Part shown: piece after piece, positions 16,402 through 24,988 of the stretch
Layout: each line of letters begins with the position of its first letter
How positions within the stretch are numbered: position 1 is the stretch's first letter
Origin: Treponema sp.
Lineage (GTDB): Bacteria > Spirochaetota > Spirochaetia > Treponematales > Breznakiellaceae
Assembly: GCA_031260245.1 (NCBI GenBank)
Contig: JAIRKH010000014.1
Span: forward strand, 1 to 36,860
DNA length: 36,860 nt
Direction of reading: 5' to 3'
Translations under genes and position numbers: made by a program
The notes under the pieces: generated by a model
Databases searched by the model: none
Seen by the model: the letters and a program-made list of their open reading frames with translations, nothing else
What the model was told of the DNA's origin: nothing

Positions 16402-18312
16402 ATGGATAGAATAAAATTTTCCGCCGTCCTAGGAGACGGTATGGTCATACAACAAGGGAGCAGGTTTCCTGTTCGGGGATATTCCGCGCCGGAAACGCGA
16501 ATCGCGCTCGTTTTCTTAGATAAAACCTACACGGCGCGGGCCGACGCCGATGGGAAATGGAGTATAATCCTCGACGGCGCGTCCGCGGGCGGTCCGTATA
16601 CGATGGATATTTCTTCAGACCGCGCCGAAGAACGCAGGCGTATTACTGATATTTACATAGGCGATGTATGGCTTTGCTCTGGTCAGTCAAACATGGAACT
16701 GCCCATGGAACGCCTGAAAGACGACTTTCCCGAAGAGTGGAAGCGGCCGGTCAACGATTTGATACGGCAGTTCAAGGTTCCCCAAGAGTGGGACTTTTCG
16801 GGTCCGCGTGAGGAATTTTCAGGCGGCTCGTGGACGGTTGCGTCGCCGCAAACCTTGGGCGGCTTTTCTGGAACCGCATGGTTTTTCGCCAAGAAGCTCT
16901 ATGAAAAACGCAAGACCCCTATTGGACTTATCAACGCCGCTCTTGGCGGTTCTCCGGTAGAGGCGTGGATGAGCGAATCCTCTCTTGCTCCCTACCCGCA
17001 AAAAATCGCCCTATCCGCGCCTTATGCGGATAAGGCTTTCATGGCGGAGAAGGTTCGGGAGAATGAAGAGATACAGCGTGCGTGGTACGATATGGTTTAC
17101 GCGGGCGACCGCGGGCTTGCCGACGAATGGTTTCGGGAGGATACGGGCGATTCGGCGTGGGAGACCTTGGAATTACCCGGTCGGTTTGACGAAGGCGGGG
17201 TTCCCGTCGGTTTTTGCGGCGTTCTCTGGTTGCGCCGTGAATTCGCCGCGCCGCTGGGATGCGCGGGCAAGCCGTCCAAGGCGCGACTCGGTACCATCAC
17301 GGATGCGGACATGGTCTACGTCAACGGCGTAAAAATCGGCGAAACAGCGTATAAGTATCCGCCGCGCAAATATACTATTCCTGCGGGAATCCTGCATGAG
17401 GGTGAAAATCAGATAACTATACGGGTGGTCTGCAACAACGGTCAGGGCGGCGTTACTCGCGGCAAGCCGTTCAAGATTTTTGCGGACGACTGGGAGATAA
17501 GCCTACAGGGGACGTGGAAGTATAAGATTTCTCTGACCGTCCCCTCCATACCTCCAAATTTCTTTATCCAATGGCGTCCGATGGGTCTCTATAACGCCAT
17601 GATTGCGCCTCTGCTGACGCTTCCAGTGAAGGGCGTTATCTGGTACCAGGGCGAGTCCAACGACGGCGCTCCGGACGAATACGCGGCGCTTTTCACCGAC
17701 TTAATAGAGGATTGGCGGCGCAAAAAGGCTCAACCGGATATGCCGTTTTTGTTCGTCCAATTGCCTCTTTTTGGCGCGCCCGGTGAAAACACGGAGAAGA
17801 GCGCGTGGGCCGCGATTCGGTCAGCCCAGTCAAAAGCCCTCGCTTTGCCTAAAACGGGTATGGTATGCGCGCTTGATTTGGGAGAATGGAACGACCTGCA
17901 TCCCATTGACAAAAAAGGCGTGGGCGAGCGGCTTGCGCTTGCCGCTTTTGCGGTAGTCTACGGCGAGAAAAACAGCGCGCCCGGGCCGCTCGCTCAAACA
18001 GCCCGTTTCGAGGGAAACCGTCTCGTCGTTACATTCGACGACCGCGGCGCGGGACTTACCGCCCGGGAAACGCCCCATATCAGCGTTATCGCGGGCGGGA
18101 AAACGTTCCGCTTACCCGCCCGTATTGAAGAAAACAGACTCATAGCGGAAGACGTCCCGCCCGACGCGGAAACGGTTCTCTATGCGTGGGCTGACAACCC
18201 CGCCGACAGGCAGCTCTATAATACGGACGGACTGCCCGCGCTCCCGTTCCGTTTTCAGATACAGCCTGTTGACTGGGGGGGTAGCGGGAGACGCTACGCG
18301 GCTCCCGCGTAG
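16402..18312 (+). CDS. Sialate O-acetylesterase-like SGNH carbohydrate esterase
   Basis: 636 aa without a signal peptide, so apparently cytoplasmic. Residues 1-80 are the N-terminal beta domain; its opening (IKFSAVLGDGMVIQQ) matches the family start and supports ATG 16402 over the internal ATG 16441, which has a chance AGGAG. The SGNH core has GQSNMELP (Ser96 nucleophile), GGSPVEAW, WYQGESND (from 414) and Asp498/His500 in DLHP. A galactose-binding-like insert (about 225-350, ADMVYVNGVKIGE, EGENQITIRVV) splits the core as in known sialate O-acetylesterases. It removes O-acetyl groups from sialic acid or other sugars. The gene ends just after a run of seven G (18275-18281). One extra G would stop translation at once after WGG, and one fewer would give a different 14-residue tail. 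Confidence 0.88.
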   Translation: MDRIKFSAVLGDGMVIQQGSRFPVRGYSAPETRIALVFLDKTYTARADADGKWSIILDGASAGGPYTMDISSDRAEERRRITDIYIGDVWLCSGQSNMELPMERLKDDFPEEWKRPVNDLIRQFKVPQEWDFSGPREEFSGGSWTVASPQTLGGFSGTAWFFAKKLYEKRKTPIGLINAALGGSPVEAWMSESSLAPYPQKIALSAPYADKAFMAEKVRENEEIQRAWYDMVYAGDRGLADEWFREDTGDSAWETLELPGRFDEGGVPVGFCGVLWLRREFAAPLGCAGKPSKARLGTITDADMVYVNGVKIGETAYKYPPRKYTIPAGILHEGENQITIRVVCNNGQGGVTRGKPFKIFADDWEISLQGTWKYKISLTVPSIPPNFFIQWRPMGLYNAMIAPLLTLPVKGVIWYQGESNDGAPDEYAALFTDLIEDWRRKKAQPDMPFLFVQLPLFGAPGENTEKSAWAAIRSAQSKALALPKTGMVCALDLGEWNDLHPIDKKGVGERLALAAFAVVYGEKNSAPGPLAQTARFEGNRLVVTFDDRGAGLTARETPHISVIAGGKTFRLPARIEENRLIAEDVPPDAETVLYAWADNPADRQLYNTDGLPALPFRFQIQPVDWGGSGRRYAAPA

Positions 18313-18408
18313 GGGGCGATAAACATACCGTCTAGCGGACTGCGTTTTGGAAAACGCGCCCCCCTCTTAACACTGGGACAGACTAGCTTGTTAACCCTGC
18401 TTGTTGAA

Positions 18409-18433
18409 AAGTCGTTTAACGGGCTTCGTCCGC
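18409..18433 (+). repeat. 25-bp dispersed repeat, copy 1
   Basis: It matches 29934-29958 in inverted orientation at 24 of 25 positions and overlaps the stop and last codons of the ABC exporter gene. Its core is TAACGGGCTTCGTCCGC. A 14-bp part of it (GACGAAGCCCGTTA) also occurs at 3622-3635 in the GH10 leader. Confidence 0.75.
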
Positions 18434-20260
18434 CTGCTGAAGTCGGTAAAGTTGAGCGTAGACGCCGTTTTGCGCGATAAGCTCGTCGTGTTTACCTTGT
18501 TCCACGATGCGGCCGCCGGACAAAACCAAGATACGGTTCGCGTGCCGTATAGTGGAGAGCCGATGCGCGATGACGATTGAGGTACGTCCTCGCAGAACCG
18601 ACTCCATACCTTTTTGAATCTGTATCTCGGTTTCCGTGTCAACGGAACTCGTGGCTTCGTCCAGAATGACGACGGAGGGATTATGCGCTATGACCCGTGC
18701 GAAACTGACGAGTTGCCGCTGACCTGACGAAATGTTCACAGCTCCTTCGGACAGAACCGTGTTGTACCCGTCTGGCAGGCGAGAGATGAAATCGTGAGCC
18801 GACGCGGCCTTTGCGGAAGCGACTATCTCGTCGTCTGTAATATCCAGTCCCAGACGGATGTTGTCCGCTACCGTGCCGGAAAACAAGAATACATCCTGTA
18901 GAACAGGCAAGACGTTGGCGCGTAAAGTCTGTAGAGGAACGTCTCGAATCGAGATACCGTCTAACTTGACGTCTCCGCTGTCGACGTCCCACAGGCGGGT
19001 GAAAATATTGGCGATTGTTGTCTTTCCCGCGCCCGTCAAACCTACAATTGCGGCCATTTCCCCTGGATTTACCGTAAAAGTCAGCCCTTTCAACACCTCT
19101 TCGCCCTTTTTGTAGGAGAAATAGACGTCTTCAAAAGCGATATGCCCTCGAATTGGGGTTATATCCCGTGCGCCGTTGTCAAGAATTTGCTCGTTTGTAT
19201 CCAAAAGGCTGAAAACCCGCTCCCCGCCCGCCATTGCGGACTGCAATATCGTATATTTTTCGGCAATGTCCATCACCGGGTTGTAAAACATTCCTACAAG
19301 ATTGATGAAGGCAATCAACGTCCCAATGGAAAGCGAGGCGTTGATAACGAAATTTGCGCCGAATACGATAACCGCGGCCGTCGTTAATACAGACAGCCAT
19401 TCGACAATAGGGCGGAAGGTCGCATAGACGTACATTTCGCCCAAATTCGCGGACAAAAGCTCCTTGTTGCGTTCGTGGAATTCAGCGCGGCTTTTACTTT
19501 GGGCTGTGAACAGTTGTACCACTTGCACGCCTGCGAGTCTCTCGGATAGATAGGCGTTGACTTGGGAGGAAGCGATGCGTTGTCTGCGGAACGCGTCACG
19601 GGAGCGGATGCGGCTCCATACGGAAACGGCAAATACAGGCGGCAAGAGCGCGACAACCACGAGCGCCAGTTTCGCAGACAACAAGAACAGGGTAATAATC
19701 ACGCCGACCATGACGGCAAAGTCTTTCAGAAACGAGGAGAGCGCCTCGGTGAAGAACTGGTTGATGGTCTCTACATCGCTTGTCAGACGGGTAACGATGC
19801 GCCCAACCGGGCTCCGCGACAAGAAAGCGGTTGATTGTCCTATGGTTTTCTTGAAAAGAGCGAGACGAATATCCTTCATCACCTCTTGCCCGATGAGCGT
19901 GGTCGTCCATGTCTGAATAAACGTAAACACAAACACGAGTATCAGCGCGACAAGGATGATAAGAGCGGTACGGATGATGAAGTTCACCGCGTCCGCCGCG
20001 GTCGTCGGCTCTCTCAACGTTTCGGACTGGGGCGCGCGTTCCTCTGTTCCCGTCTCATGTTTTACGCCTACCGCTGATACCGCCGCGTCTATGACTTGTT
20101 TCTGTAGAACCGGTATGACAAGCTCGCCGAGCGTGGATAGTACCAACGCAACCACGGCTAGACATACAAGGAGCTTATGCGGTTTCAGGAACGAGAGGAG
20201 GCGAGCCGTTATGCGGCTGTCGTAATCTTTTACAATATCGTCTGTTTCAAAGTAATCCAT
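18416..20260 (-). CDS. ABC exporter half-transporter (fused TM and ATPase domains)
   Basis: 614 aa from ATG 20258-20260, the first residue of the conserved MDYFETDDIVKDYDSR start. An in-frame ATG at 20341 adds 27 unconserved residues and cannot be excluded. Residues about 30-330 form a type-I exporter membrane domain of six helices with an unusually long Glu/Thr-rich external loop between TM1 and TM2. The ATPase domain has Walker A GLTGAGKTT (about 410), signature ISSGQRQL (about 510, in place of LSGGQ), Walker B VVILDEATSS and the H-loop IVIAHRLS. It works as a homo- or heterodimer exporting lipids, peptides or drugs. It lies downstream of the phosphoribosyltransferase in the same direction, and the substrate is unknown. 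Confidence 0.93.
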   Translation of the reverse strand: MDYFETDDIVKDYDSRITARLLSFLKPHKLLVCLAVVALVLSTLGELVIPVLQKQVIDAAVSAVGVKHETGTEERAPQSETLREPTTAADAVNFIIRTALIILVALILVFVFTFIQTWTTTLIGQEVMKDIRLALFKKTIGQSTAFLSRSPVGRIVTRLTSDVETINQFFTEALSSFLKDFAVMVGVIITLFLLSAKLALVVVALLPPVFAVSVWSRIRSRDAFRRQRIASSQVNAYLSERLAGVQVVQLFTAQSKSRAEFHERNKELLSANLGEMYVYATFRPIVEWLSVLTTAAVIVFGANFVINASLSIGTLIAFINLVGMFYNPVMDIAEKYTILQSAMAGGERVFSLLDTNEQILDNGARDITPIRGHIAFEDVYFSYKKGEEVLKGLTFTVNPGEMAAIVGLTGAGKTTIANIFTRLWDVDSGDVKLDGISIRDVPLQTLRANVLPVLQDVFLFSGTVADNIRLGLDITDDEIVASAKAASAHDFISRLPDGYNTVLSEGAVNISSGQRQLVSFARVIAHNPSVVILDEATSSVDTETEIQIQKGMESVLRGRTSIVIAHRLSTIRHANRILVLSGGRIVEQGKHDELIAQNGVYAQLYRLQQADEAR

Positions 20261-20387
20261 GGGTACCTGTTTTGATTTCGGAATGAAAGCAAAGGAGCGA
20301 GAGGCAGGGCTTATCAGCGGACAAAGCTTGGTGGTTGCCATCGATATTACGTCCTAATAAACCCATCCCGTCATAAGCTAATCAGGG

Positions 20388-20993
20388 TCAGATATAGCCC
20401 ATAATATCTAACGCTTCATGTAAGTCTGGGTCATGGGCGTAATAATTTTTTTCCAGCTCTTCTTTACTCAAACCCACCAGCTCGTGGCTCATATAGTGGA
20501 TCCACGTATCCTCGTCTTTGACCGAAAGGTTGTGTTTTCTACAGAAATAGTCTGGTTGAACCGGGAGCTGTTCGGGCTTGTCGTAAAAGCGCTTGTAATC
20601 GTGAACCGCCACCTTTAGGTCTTGGCGCGGGATGCCTTTTTCAAGGATAATTTCCGCCAAGAAGTTGATAGTCTTGCCAGAATCGAAGATGTCGTCAATC
20701 AGCAGTACCTTATCGCCAACTCGGAGGTGGGCCGGGTCGTAGGTCCATCCTTCAACCTTGATTTTTTCCGAAGTGCGGACGTCCACATAAGAGCGGGCGA
20801 CCACAGCCGCATAATAGACGGGTCTGCCCGTCTTCACTATCTTGAAATACTCGCTGATAACGTTTCCCATGTACGCGCCGCCTCGGAGCGATACATAGAT
20901 GACGTCCGGCGTAAAGCCGTCGCTGTAGATTCTGTGAGCTAATTTGAGCGCGTTGTTCCGTACCACGTCGTAAGGCAAAAATTCTTTAAACAT
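20388..20993 (-). CDS. Purine-type phosphoribosyltransferase
   Basis: 201 aa; ATG with AAGGAGAG upstream. It has a type-I PRTase fold: N-terminal hood, VIYVSLRGGAYMGN as the pyrophosphate-binding loop, and the PRPP-binding motif VLLIDDIFDSGKT near residue 100. The C-terminal part (PVQPDYFCRK, DTWIHYMSHEL) resembles xanthine/hypoxanthine-guanine salvage enzymes, which convert a free base plus PRPP to the nucleotide. Purine salvage is usual in host-associated spirochaetes. The exact base cannot be read from the sequence. The ABC gene lies downstream in the same direction. Confidence 0.85.
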   Translation of the reverse strand: MFKEFLPYDVVRNNALKLAHRIYSDGFTPDVIYVSLRGGAYMGNVISEYFKIVKTGRPVYYAAVVARSYVDVRTSEKIKVEGWTYDPAHLRVGDKVLLIDDIFDSGKTINFLAEIILEKGIPRQDLKVAVHDYKRFYDKPEQLPVQPDYFCRKHNLSVKDEDTWIHYMSHELVGLSKEELEKNYYAHDPDLHEALDIMGYI

Positions 20994-21057
20994 ATTTCTC
21001 TCCTTAATTCTAAACTTTTTTCACCATAAACCGATAATATAATATCAATCATTGCTG

Positions 21058-21105
21058 AACGGCGCGGACGCGTAAAGCGCGGCATCCAGCCGCGCCGTTT
21101 TTTTA
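21058..21105 (+). terminator. Strong GC hairpin with T run on the plus side
   Basis: AACGGCGCGG (21058-21067) and CCGCGCCGTT (21090-21099) form a 10-bp stem followed by a T run on the plus strand. Both flanking genes lie on the minus strand, where no T run follows. It may stop antisense transcription or act as a factor-assisted terminator for the aminotransferase gene. Confidence 0.55.
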
Positions 21106-21112
21106 TTCCTTT

Positions 21113-22342
21113 TCATTGTTTATAATGAGCCAGAAAATTCCCTAGACGATGCATAGCGTCAGTGAGCGTCTCCTTGTCCGGCAGAAACACGATACGGAAG
21201 TGGTCCGGTTCTTTCCAGTTGAAGCCCCTACCGTGAACCATCAACAGTCGCTGTTCATGGAGCAGGTCTATCATAAAACGCTCGTCGTCCGTGATATTGA
21301 ATCGCTGTACGTCAATCTTCGGGAAACAGTAGAGCGCGCCCCTGGGGGGAACGACCGAGATTCCCGGAATGTTGGCGAGGAGATTCAGCGCCGCGTCCCG
21401 CTGTTCGCGGAGTCTGCCGCCGGGTAGGGTAAGGTCGTTGATACTCTGGTATCCGCCGAGCGCGGTCTGAACGCCGAATTGCGCGGGCATATTCGCGCAC
21501 AGCCGCATATTGGTAAGCGTTTGGATACCGTCCAGGTAACCGTCGCCTGCTTGGTTGACGACGACCTTCTTGTTCCCGGAGAACGCCATCCATCCCGCGC
21601 GAAAACCCGCCGAACGCCACGCTTTAGACAGTCCGTTGAAACAAATGGTAAGTACTTCTGGGTCAATGGACGCGAAAGGCGTGTGTTTCGCTCCGTCGTA
21701 GACGATACGGTCGTAGATTTCATCCGCGAATACAATCAATTCATGTTCGCGAGCGATTTTAGCGATGCCCTGTAAAATAGTCTTATCATAAACCGCGCCA
21801 GTGGGGTTGTTCGGATTGATGACGACGATGGCTTTGGTTCGGTCTGTAACTTTCGCTTCAATGTCTGCTAGGTCCGGATTCCAATCTGACGCCTCGTCGC
21901 AGACGTAGTGAACAGCCGCGCCGCCGGACAAGGTAATCGCCGCGGTCCACAACGGATAGTCAGGCGCGGGGACAAGTACCTCGTCTCCAGAATCCAGCAG
22001 CCCTTGCATAGAAATCATAATCAGCTCGCTCACCCCGTTACCGATAAATACGTCGTCAATGCCTACATCCATGACGCCCTTGCTCTGGAAATCGTGCATG
22101 ACCGCTTTTCGCGCCGCAAAAAGCCCTTGGGAGTCGCCGTAGCCCTGCGCGTTCTGCATATTGATGATAATGTCATGGACAATTTCGTCAGGGGCGTTAA
22201 ACCCGAACGCGGCCGGATTACCGATGTTTAGTTTTATGATATGGAACCCGTCGGCTTCCATACGTTTAGCTTCTTTCAAGACGGGTCCGCGTATGTCGTA
22301 ACAAACGTTGCTTAATTTTAAAGATTGTTGAAAGACTCGCAT
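21113..22342 (-). CDS. alaA: Class-I aminotransferase, AlaA-like (alanine-forming)
   Basis: 409 aa from ATG 22340-22342. A longer frame begins at a TTG that is part of the -35 box and is rejected. The opening (LSNVCYDIRGPVLKEAKRM) and KLNIGNPAAFGF match E. coli AlaA/YfbQ closely. Other fold-I features are NPNNPTGAVY, FADEIYDRIVYD, the PLP lysine in NGLSKAWRSAGFRAGW, and FRIVFLPD with the substrate arginine. The enzyme transfers the amino group from glutamate to pyruvate. It follows the permease by 71 bp but has its own promoter, with a leader of only about 3 nt. Confidence 0.9.
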   Translation of the reverse strand: MRVFQQSLKLSNVCYDIRGPVLKEAKRMEADGFHIIKLNIGNPAAFGFNAPDEIVHDIIINMQNAQGYGDSQGLFAARKAVMHDFQSKGVMDVGIDDVFIGNGVSELIMISMQGLLDSGDEVLVPAPDYPLWTAAITLSGGAAVHYVCDEASDWNPDLADIEAKVTDRTKAIVVINPNNPTGAVYDKTILQGIAKIAREHELIVFADEIYDRIVYDGAKHTPFASIDPEVLTICFNGLSKAWRSAGFRAGWMAFSGNKKVVVNQAGDGYLDGIQTLTNMRLCANMPAQFGVQTALGGYQSINDLTLPGGRLREQRDAALNLLANIPGISVVPPRGALYCFPKIDVQRFNITDDERFMIDLLHEQRLLMVHGRGFNWKEPDHFRIVFLPDKETLTDAMHRLGNFLAHYKQ

Positions 22343-22352
22343 AATGGTCTTA

Positions 22353-22381
22353 AGTATTGCATGAAACAGCGTTTTTGTCAA
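22353..22381 (-). promoter_or_regulatory. Promoter of alaA, near-leaderless
   Basis: Minus strand: perfect TTGACA (22376-22381), 17 bp, AATACT (22353-22358). Ten bases separate the -10 box from the ATG, so the transcript starts within a few bases of the start codon. No Shine-Dalgarno is visible. Confidence 0.6.
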
Positions 22382-22413
22382 GAATGTCTCGGTACAGGCG
22401 TTTCAGCCCACGA

Positions 22414-24072
22414 TTATTTTCGTTTTTCTCGTGACCACAGCAGGGCGCCCGCGCAACACAGAATCAGAACGGCGCCTGCCGCGCACGCGGAGCCGTAACG
22501 ATACGCGCCCGCGGCGCGGTAAATCAGCAGAGGCAAGGTCTCGAAATTCTCCAGACCGAGCATCATAACAGCGTTGAGTTCGCCAAAGCTCAACACGGCG
22601 GCAAATCCCCACGCTGAACGGATGTGAACCGCGCTCATCGGAATATCTATCGTCAAGAGTCGTTGAAGAGGATGCGCGCCCAGTACTTCAGCCGCGAACA
22701 GGACGTTTTTTGAGACGCCGTTGAAGCCTGCCATGACCGCGTTGAACGTGAAGGGCAAAGCCGTTACCGCGTGAATCGCTATCACAGCCCAAACGCCGCT
22801 CCCATTGGGAAACGTGGAAAAGAGTCCGCCGTAAACGATGAGAAAGCCCAGCCCTAACACGACGCCGGACGACAAGAGGGGACTTATCGCGCAGATTTTT
22901 ATCAGAATCGTCAAAAAACGCCGAAAACCTTTTTTGAAACGCGACGTTTCGCGGTCGTTTTCAGTTAGATTTTTGACAACGTTGATGCTGAACGCCGCGG
23001 AAATCGCTAAAACGCAGGACAACGATGCTGACGAAACCGCTAGGAACGTAGAACGGCGTAATGCAGGCAGGATGCTTTCACCTATGCCGAGCCACCATCG
23101 CAGGCTTATTTCCGCGGTTCCTGCGCGAGAGCTCCGCGCGAGAAACGACTCGGCGAAAACCGACAAGAGAGGTCCTATCGCCAAAAAGAATACAATTCCA
23201 AGATAAAGGACGAATAGAATTCTTCTAAAAACGGATTTTTTAGGCGCGTAAACAGGACGGTCTACGGGATCCGGCGCGGACGTTCGCGTTTTGTGCGAGA
23301 AAAAGAGGTAGAGTCCAAAGACGAGCAGGGCTATGACGGTTTCCGCGGCAGCAAAGACGCCTGCCTCACGAAATGAAAGCGATACGCGGGCGTATCGGTA
23401 GATTTCCACGGCTAAAGTGCCGGCCTTTGGTCCTCCGCCCAGGACGAGTACAATCGCAAAACTGGTGAAGCTGTAGAGGAACGCGAGCAAGCTTGCCGTT
23501 ATCAGCGAAGGAAGGATTGCTGGGAAAAAGACGGTAACGGCTGTAATCAGAGGGTTTGCGCCGAGAACCGCGGCCGGCGCGGATAGCGAGCGCCGCGTTT
23601 TTTCAAGCGAATCGCCCACAAGACGAACGACGAGCGGAAAGTTATAAAAAGCGTGAGCCAATATGATAGACGGCGTTTGGTAGAGGACGCGGATAGGCGG
23701 CTCCCTTGCGCCGGTGAGAAACATGAGACAACGGTTGACGACTCCGTTGTTACCGAAGAAAAGCACGAAGCCCATCGCCACGAGAATCGACGGCATAGCG
23801 AACGGTATGGCCGAAAGCGCTCGTAACGTACGCGCTGATTTCGAGACGCTTGTTCCAACGAACCATGCGCCGGGCAGGCCCAACGCAAGCGTTGCAAGTA
23901 CGCTAAAGAACGCCTGCTTAGTTGTCCACAATGCGATTGGAAACAGAGAGGGCGGTATATTACCCCCTTCTGCAAGACCCTTTCCCAGAGCCGCGCAATA
24001 AGGCGCTATGAATATAGCGCCGCTTCCTACGATGGGAAACAAAGCCAAGACGAAAAGAACGTTCCTGTTCAT
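22414..24072 (-). CDS. Two-domain ABC importer permease, ThiP/FbpB-like
   Basis: 552 aa with about 12 predicted membrane segments, two fused permease units of the Fe3+/thiamine/molybdate type. Each unit has an EAA loop: SAPAAVLGANPLITAVTVFF (about 180-200) and FAAEVLGAHPLQRLLTIDIP (about 460-480), the docking sites for the ATPase. The ATG overlaps the TGA of the AraC gene (ATGA), so translation is coupled. No substrate-binding protein or ATPase gene is adjacent in the window. The full importer must draw them from elsewhere, or the gene is an orphan. Ferric iron, thiamine and putrescine/spermidine are all possible substrates. Confidence 0.88.
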   Translation of the reverse strand: MNRNVLFVLALFPIVGSGAIFIAPYCAALGKGLAEGGNIPPSLFPIALWTTKQAFFSVLATLALGLPGAWFVGTSVSKSARTLRALSAIPFAMPSILVAMGFVLFFGNNGVVNRCLMFLTGAREPPIRVLYQTPSIILAHAFYNFPLVVRLVGDSLEKTRRSLSAPAAVLGANPLITAVTVFFPAILPSLITASLLAFLYSFTSFAIVLVLGGGPKAGTLAVEIYRYARVSLSFREAGVFAAAETVIALLVFGLYLFFSHKTRTSAPDPVDRPVYAPKKSVFRRILFVLYLGIVFFLAIGPLLSVFAESFLARSSRAGTAEISLRWWLGIGESILPALRRSTFLAVSSASLSCVLAISAAFSINVVKNLTENDRETSRFKKGFRRFLTILIKICAISPLLSSGVVLGLGFLIVYGGLFSTFPNGSGVWAVIAIHAVTALPFTFNAVMAGFNGVSKNVLFAAEVLGAHPLQRLLTIDIPMSAVHIRSAWGFAAVLSFGELNAVMMLGLENFETLPLLIYRAAGAYRYGSACAAGAVLILCCAGALLWSREKRK

Positions 24073-24938
24073 CGCTTGCTTTCGTCTCCGCTTTTCACAA
24101 TTTCTTCAATAATATTCCTGTCGCGTTTGGGAATGTAGTGAGACGGCGGGAAGCCCATAAGTTCCTTGAAGCGCTTATAGAAATGGGCCACGTCGGAGAA
24201 ACCGCAGTGCGCGGCAACCTCCTCCACCTTATATTCGCCGCTTATGAGAAGGTTTTCCGCGCTTTTGATTCTGGTCTGTATCACGTAGCGGTTCATAGAA
24301 AGACTCGTTGATTGCTTGAACAACGCGCCGAAATACACAGCGTTCAGCCCGACCATATCCGCCATGTCTTTTACCGAAAGCCGTTCCGAGTAGTGTTTTG
24401 CTATGTAGCGAATCGCTTTTTTGACGCGGTAGTCGCCTTCTTCCGAGTCGGAGTCGAATACGATGAGTTCAAAGAAACGATAGAGAATCAACAGAAAGAT
24501 CCCTTGCGTTTTGATGATATAGCCCATTTGTTTTTCTATCCATGTATTGACCAAGTTATGAAACATACTGATAATATCGTTTTGACAGCCCACGTGAGAG
24601 ACAATAGGGAAGGGAAGGCTTGTCGTTTCGCCGCGGTAGTTGTTCAGGTGGAAATTGACCGAAAAACAGCGCATAAGATGGTCGGGGTAGGTAATGCCTG
24701 ACCTGACGCAACCTCTTGGTAGACAAAGTATATCCCCGGCTTGCAGGTTGTAACTATCCCCATTAATGATGTACTGCGCCTTACCTTCAATTATATATGT
24801 TATATCGCAAAAATCTAGTCTGTGCTGATACATCCGCCATGAGGGAGTGCATCTTCTAAAGATCACATAATCAATGTCGGGGACCAGGCGTTCTTCAACA
24901 CGACTTTCTCTGTTATTGGAGTTAGATTTGCTTGGCAT
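24069..24938 (-). CDS. AraC-family transcriptional regulator
   Basis: 289 aa. Residues about 20-110 form an AraC-type cupin sensor (ITYIIEGKAQYIINGDSYNLQAGDILCLPRG). Residues about 180-280 hold the double helix-turn-helix (LSVKDMADMVGLNAVYFGAL, then VEEVAAHCGFSDVAHFYKRF, the typical second helix and GFSD motif). It would bind a small ligand, often a sugar, and activate nearby genes. It is translationally fused by a 4-bp overlap to the ABC permease, which is the likely target. The -10 box lies 8 bp before the ATG, suggesting a leaderless transcript. Confidence 0.92.
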   Translation of the reverse strand: MPSKSNSNNRESRVEERLVPDIDYVIFRRCTPSWRMYQHRLDFCDITYIIEGKAQYIINGDSYNLQAGDILCLPRGCVRSGITYPDHLMRCFSVNFHLNNYRGETTSLPFPIVSHVGCQNDIISMFHNLVNTWIEKQMGYIIKTQGIFLLILYRFFELIVFDSDSEEGDYRVKKAIRYIAKHYSERLSVKDMADMVGLNAVYFGALFKQSTSLSMNRYVIQTRIKSAENLLISGEYKVEEVAAHCGFSDVAHFYKRFKELMGFPPSHYIPKRDRNIIEEIVKSGDESKR

Positions 24939-24946
24939 ATTCTTAT

Positions 24947-24975
24947 AGTCTATCAGATTTCGGCGATATAGTCAA
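24947..24975 (-). promoter_or_regulatory. Promoter of the AraC-permease pair, leaderless
   Basis: Minus strand: TTGACT (24970-24975), 17 bp, TAGACT (24947-24952), then 8 bases to the ATG. No ribosome site lies between them. Confidence 0.6.
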
Positions 24976-24988
24976 TATTTCTTTAATT

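Noticed and set aside
22343-22381. Longer alaA start at 22381
   Set aside because: The TTG is the first part of the -35 box, and AlaA homologues align from the ATG at 22342.
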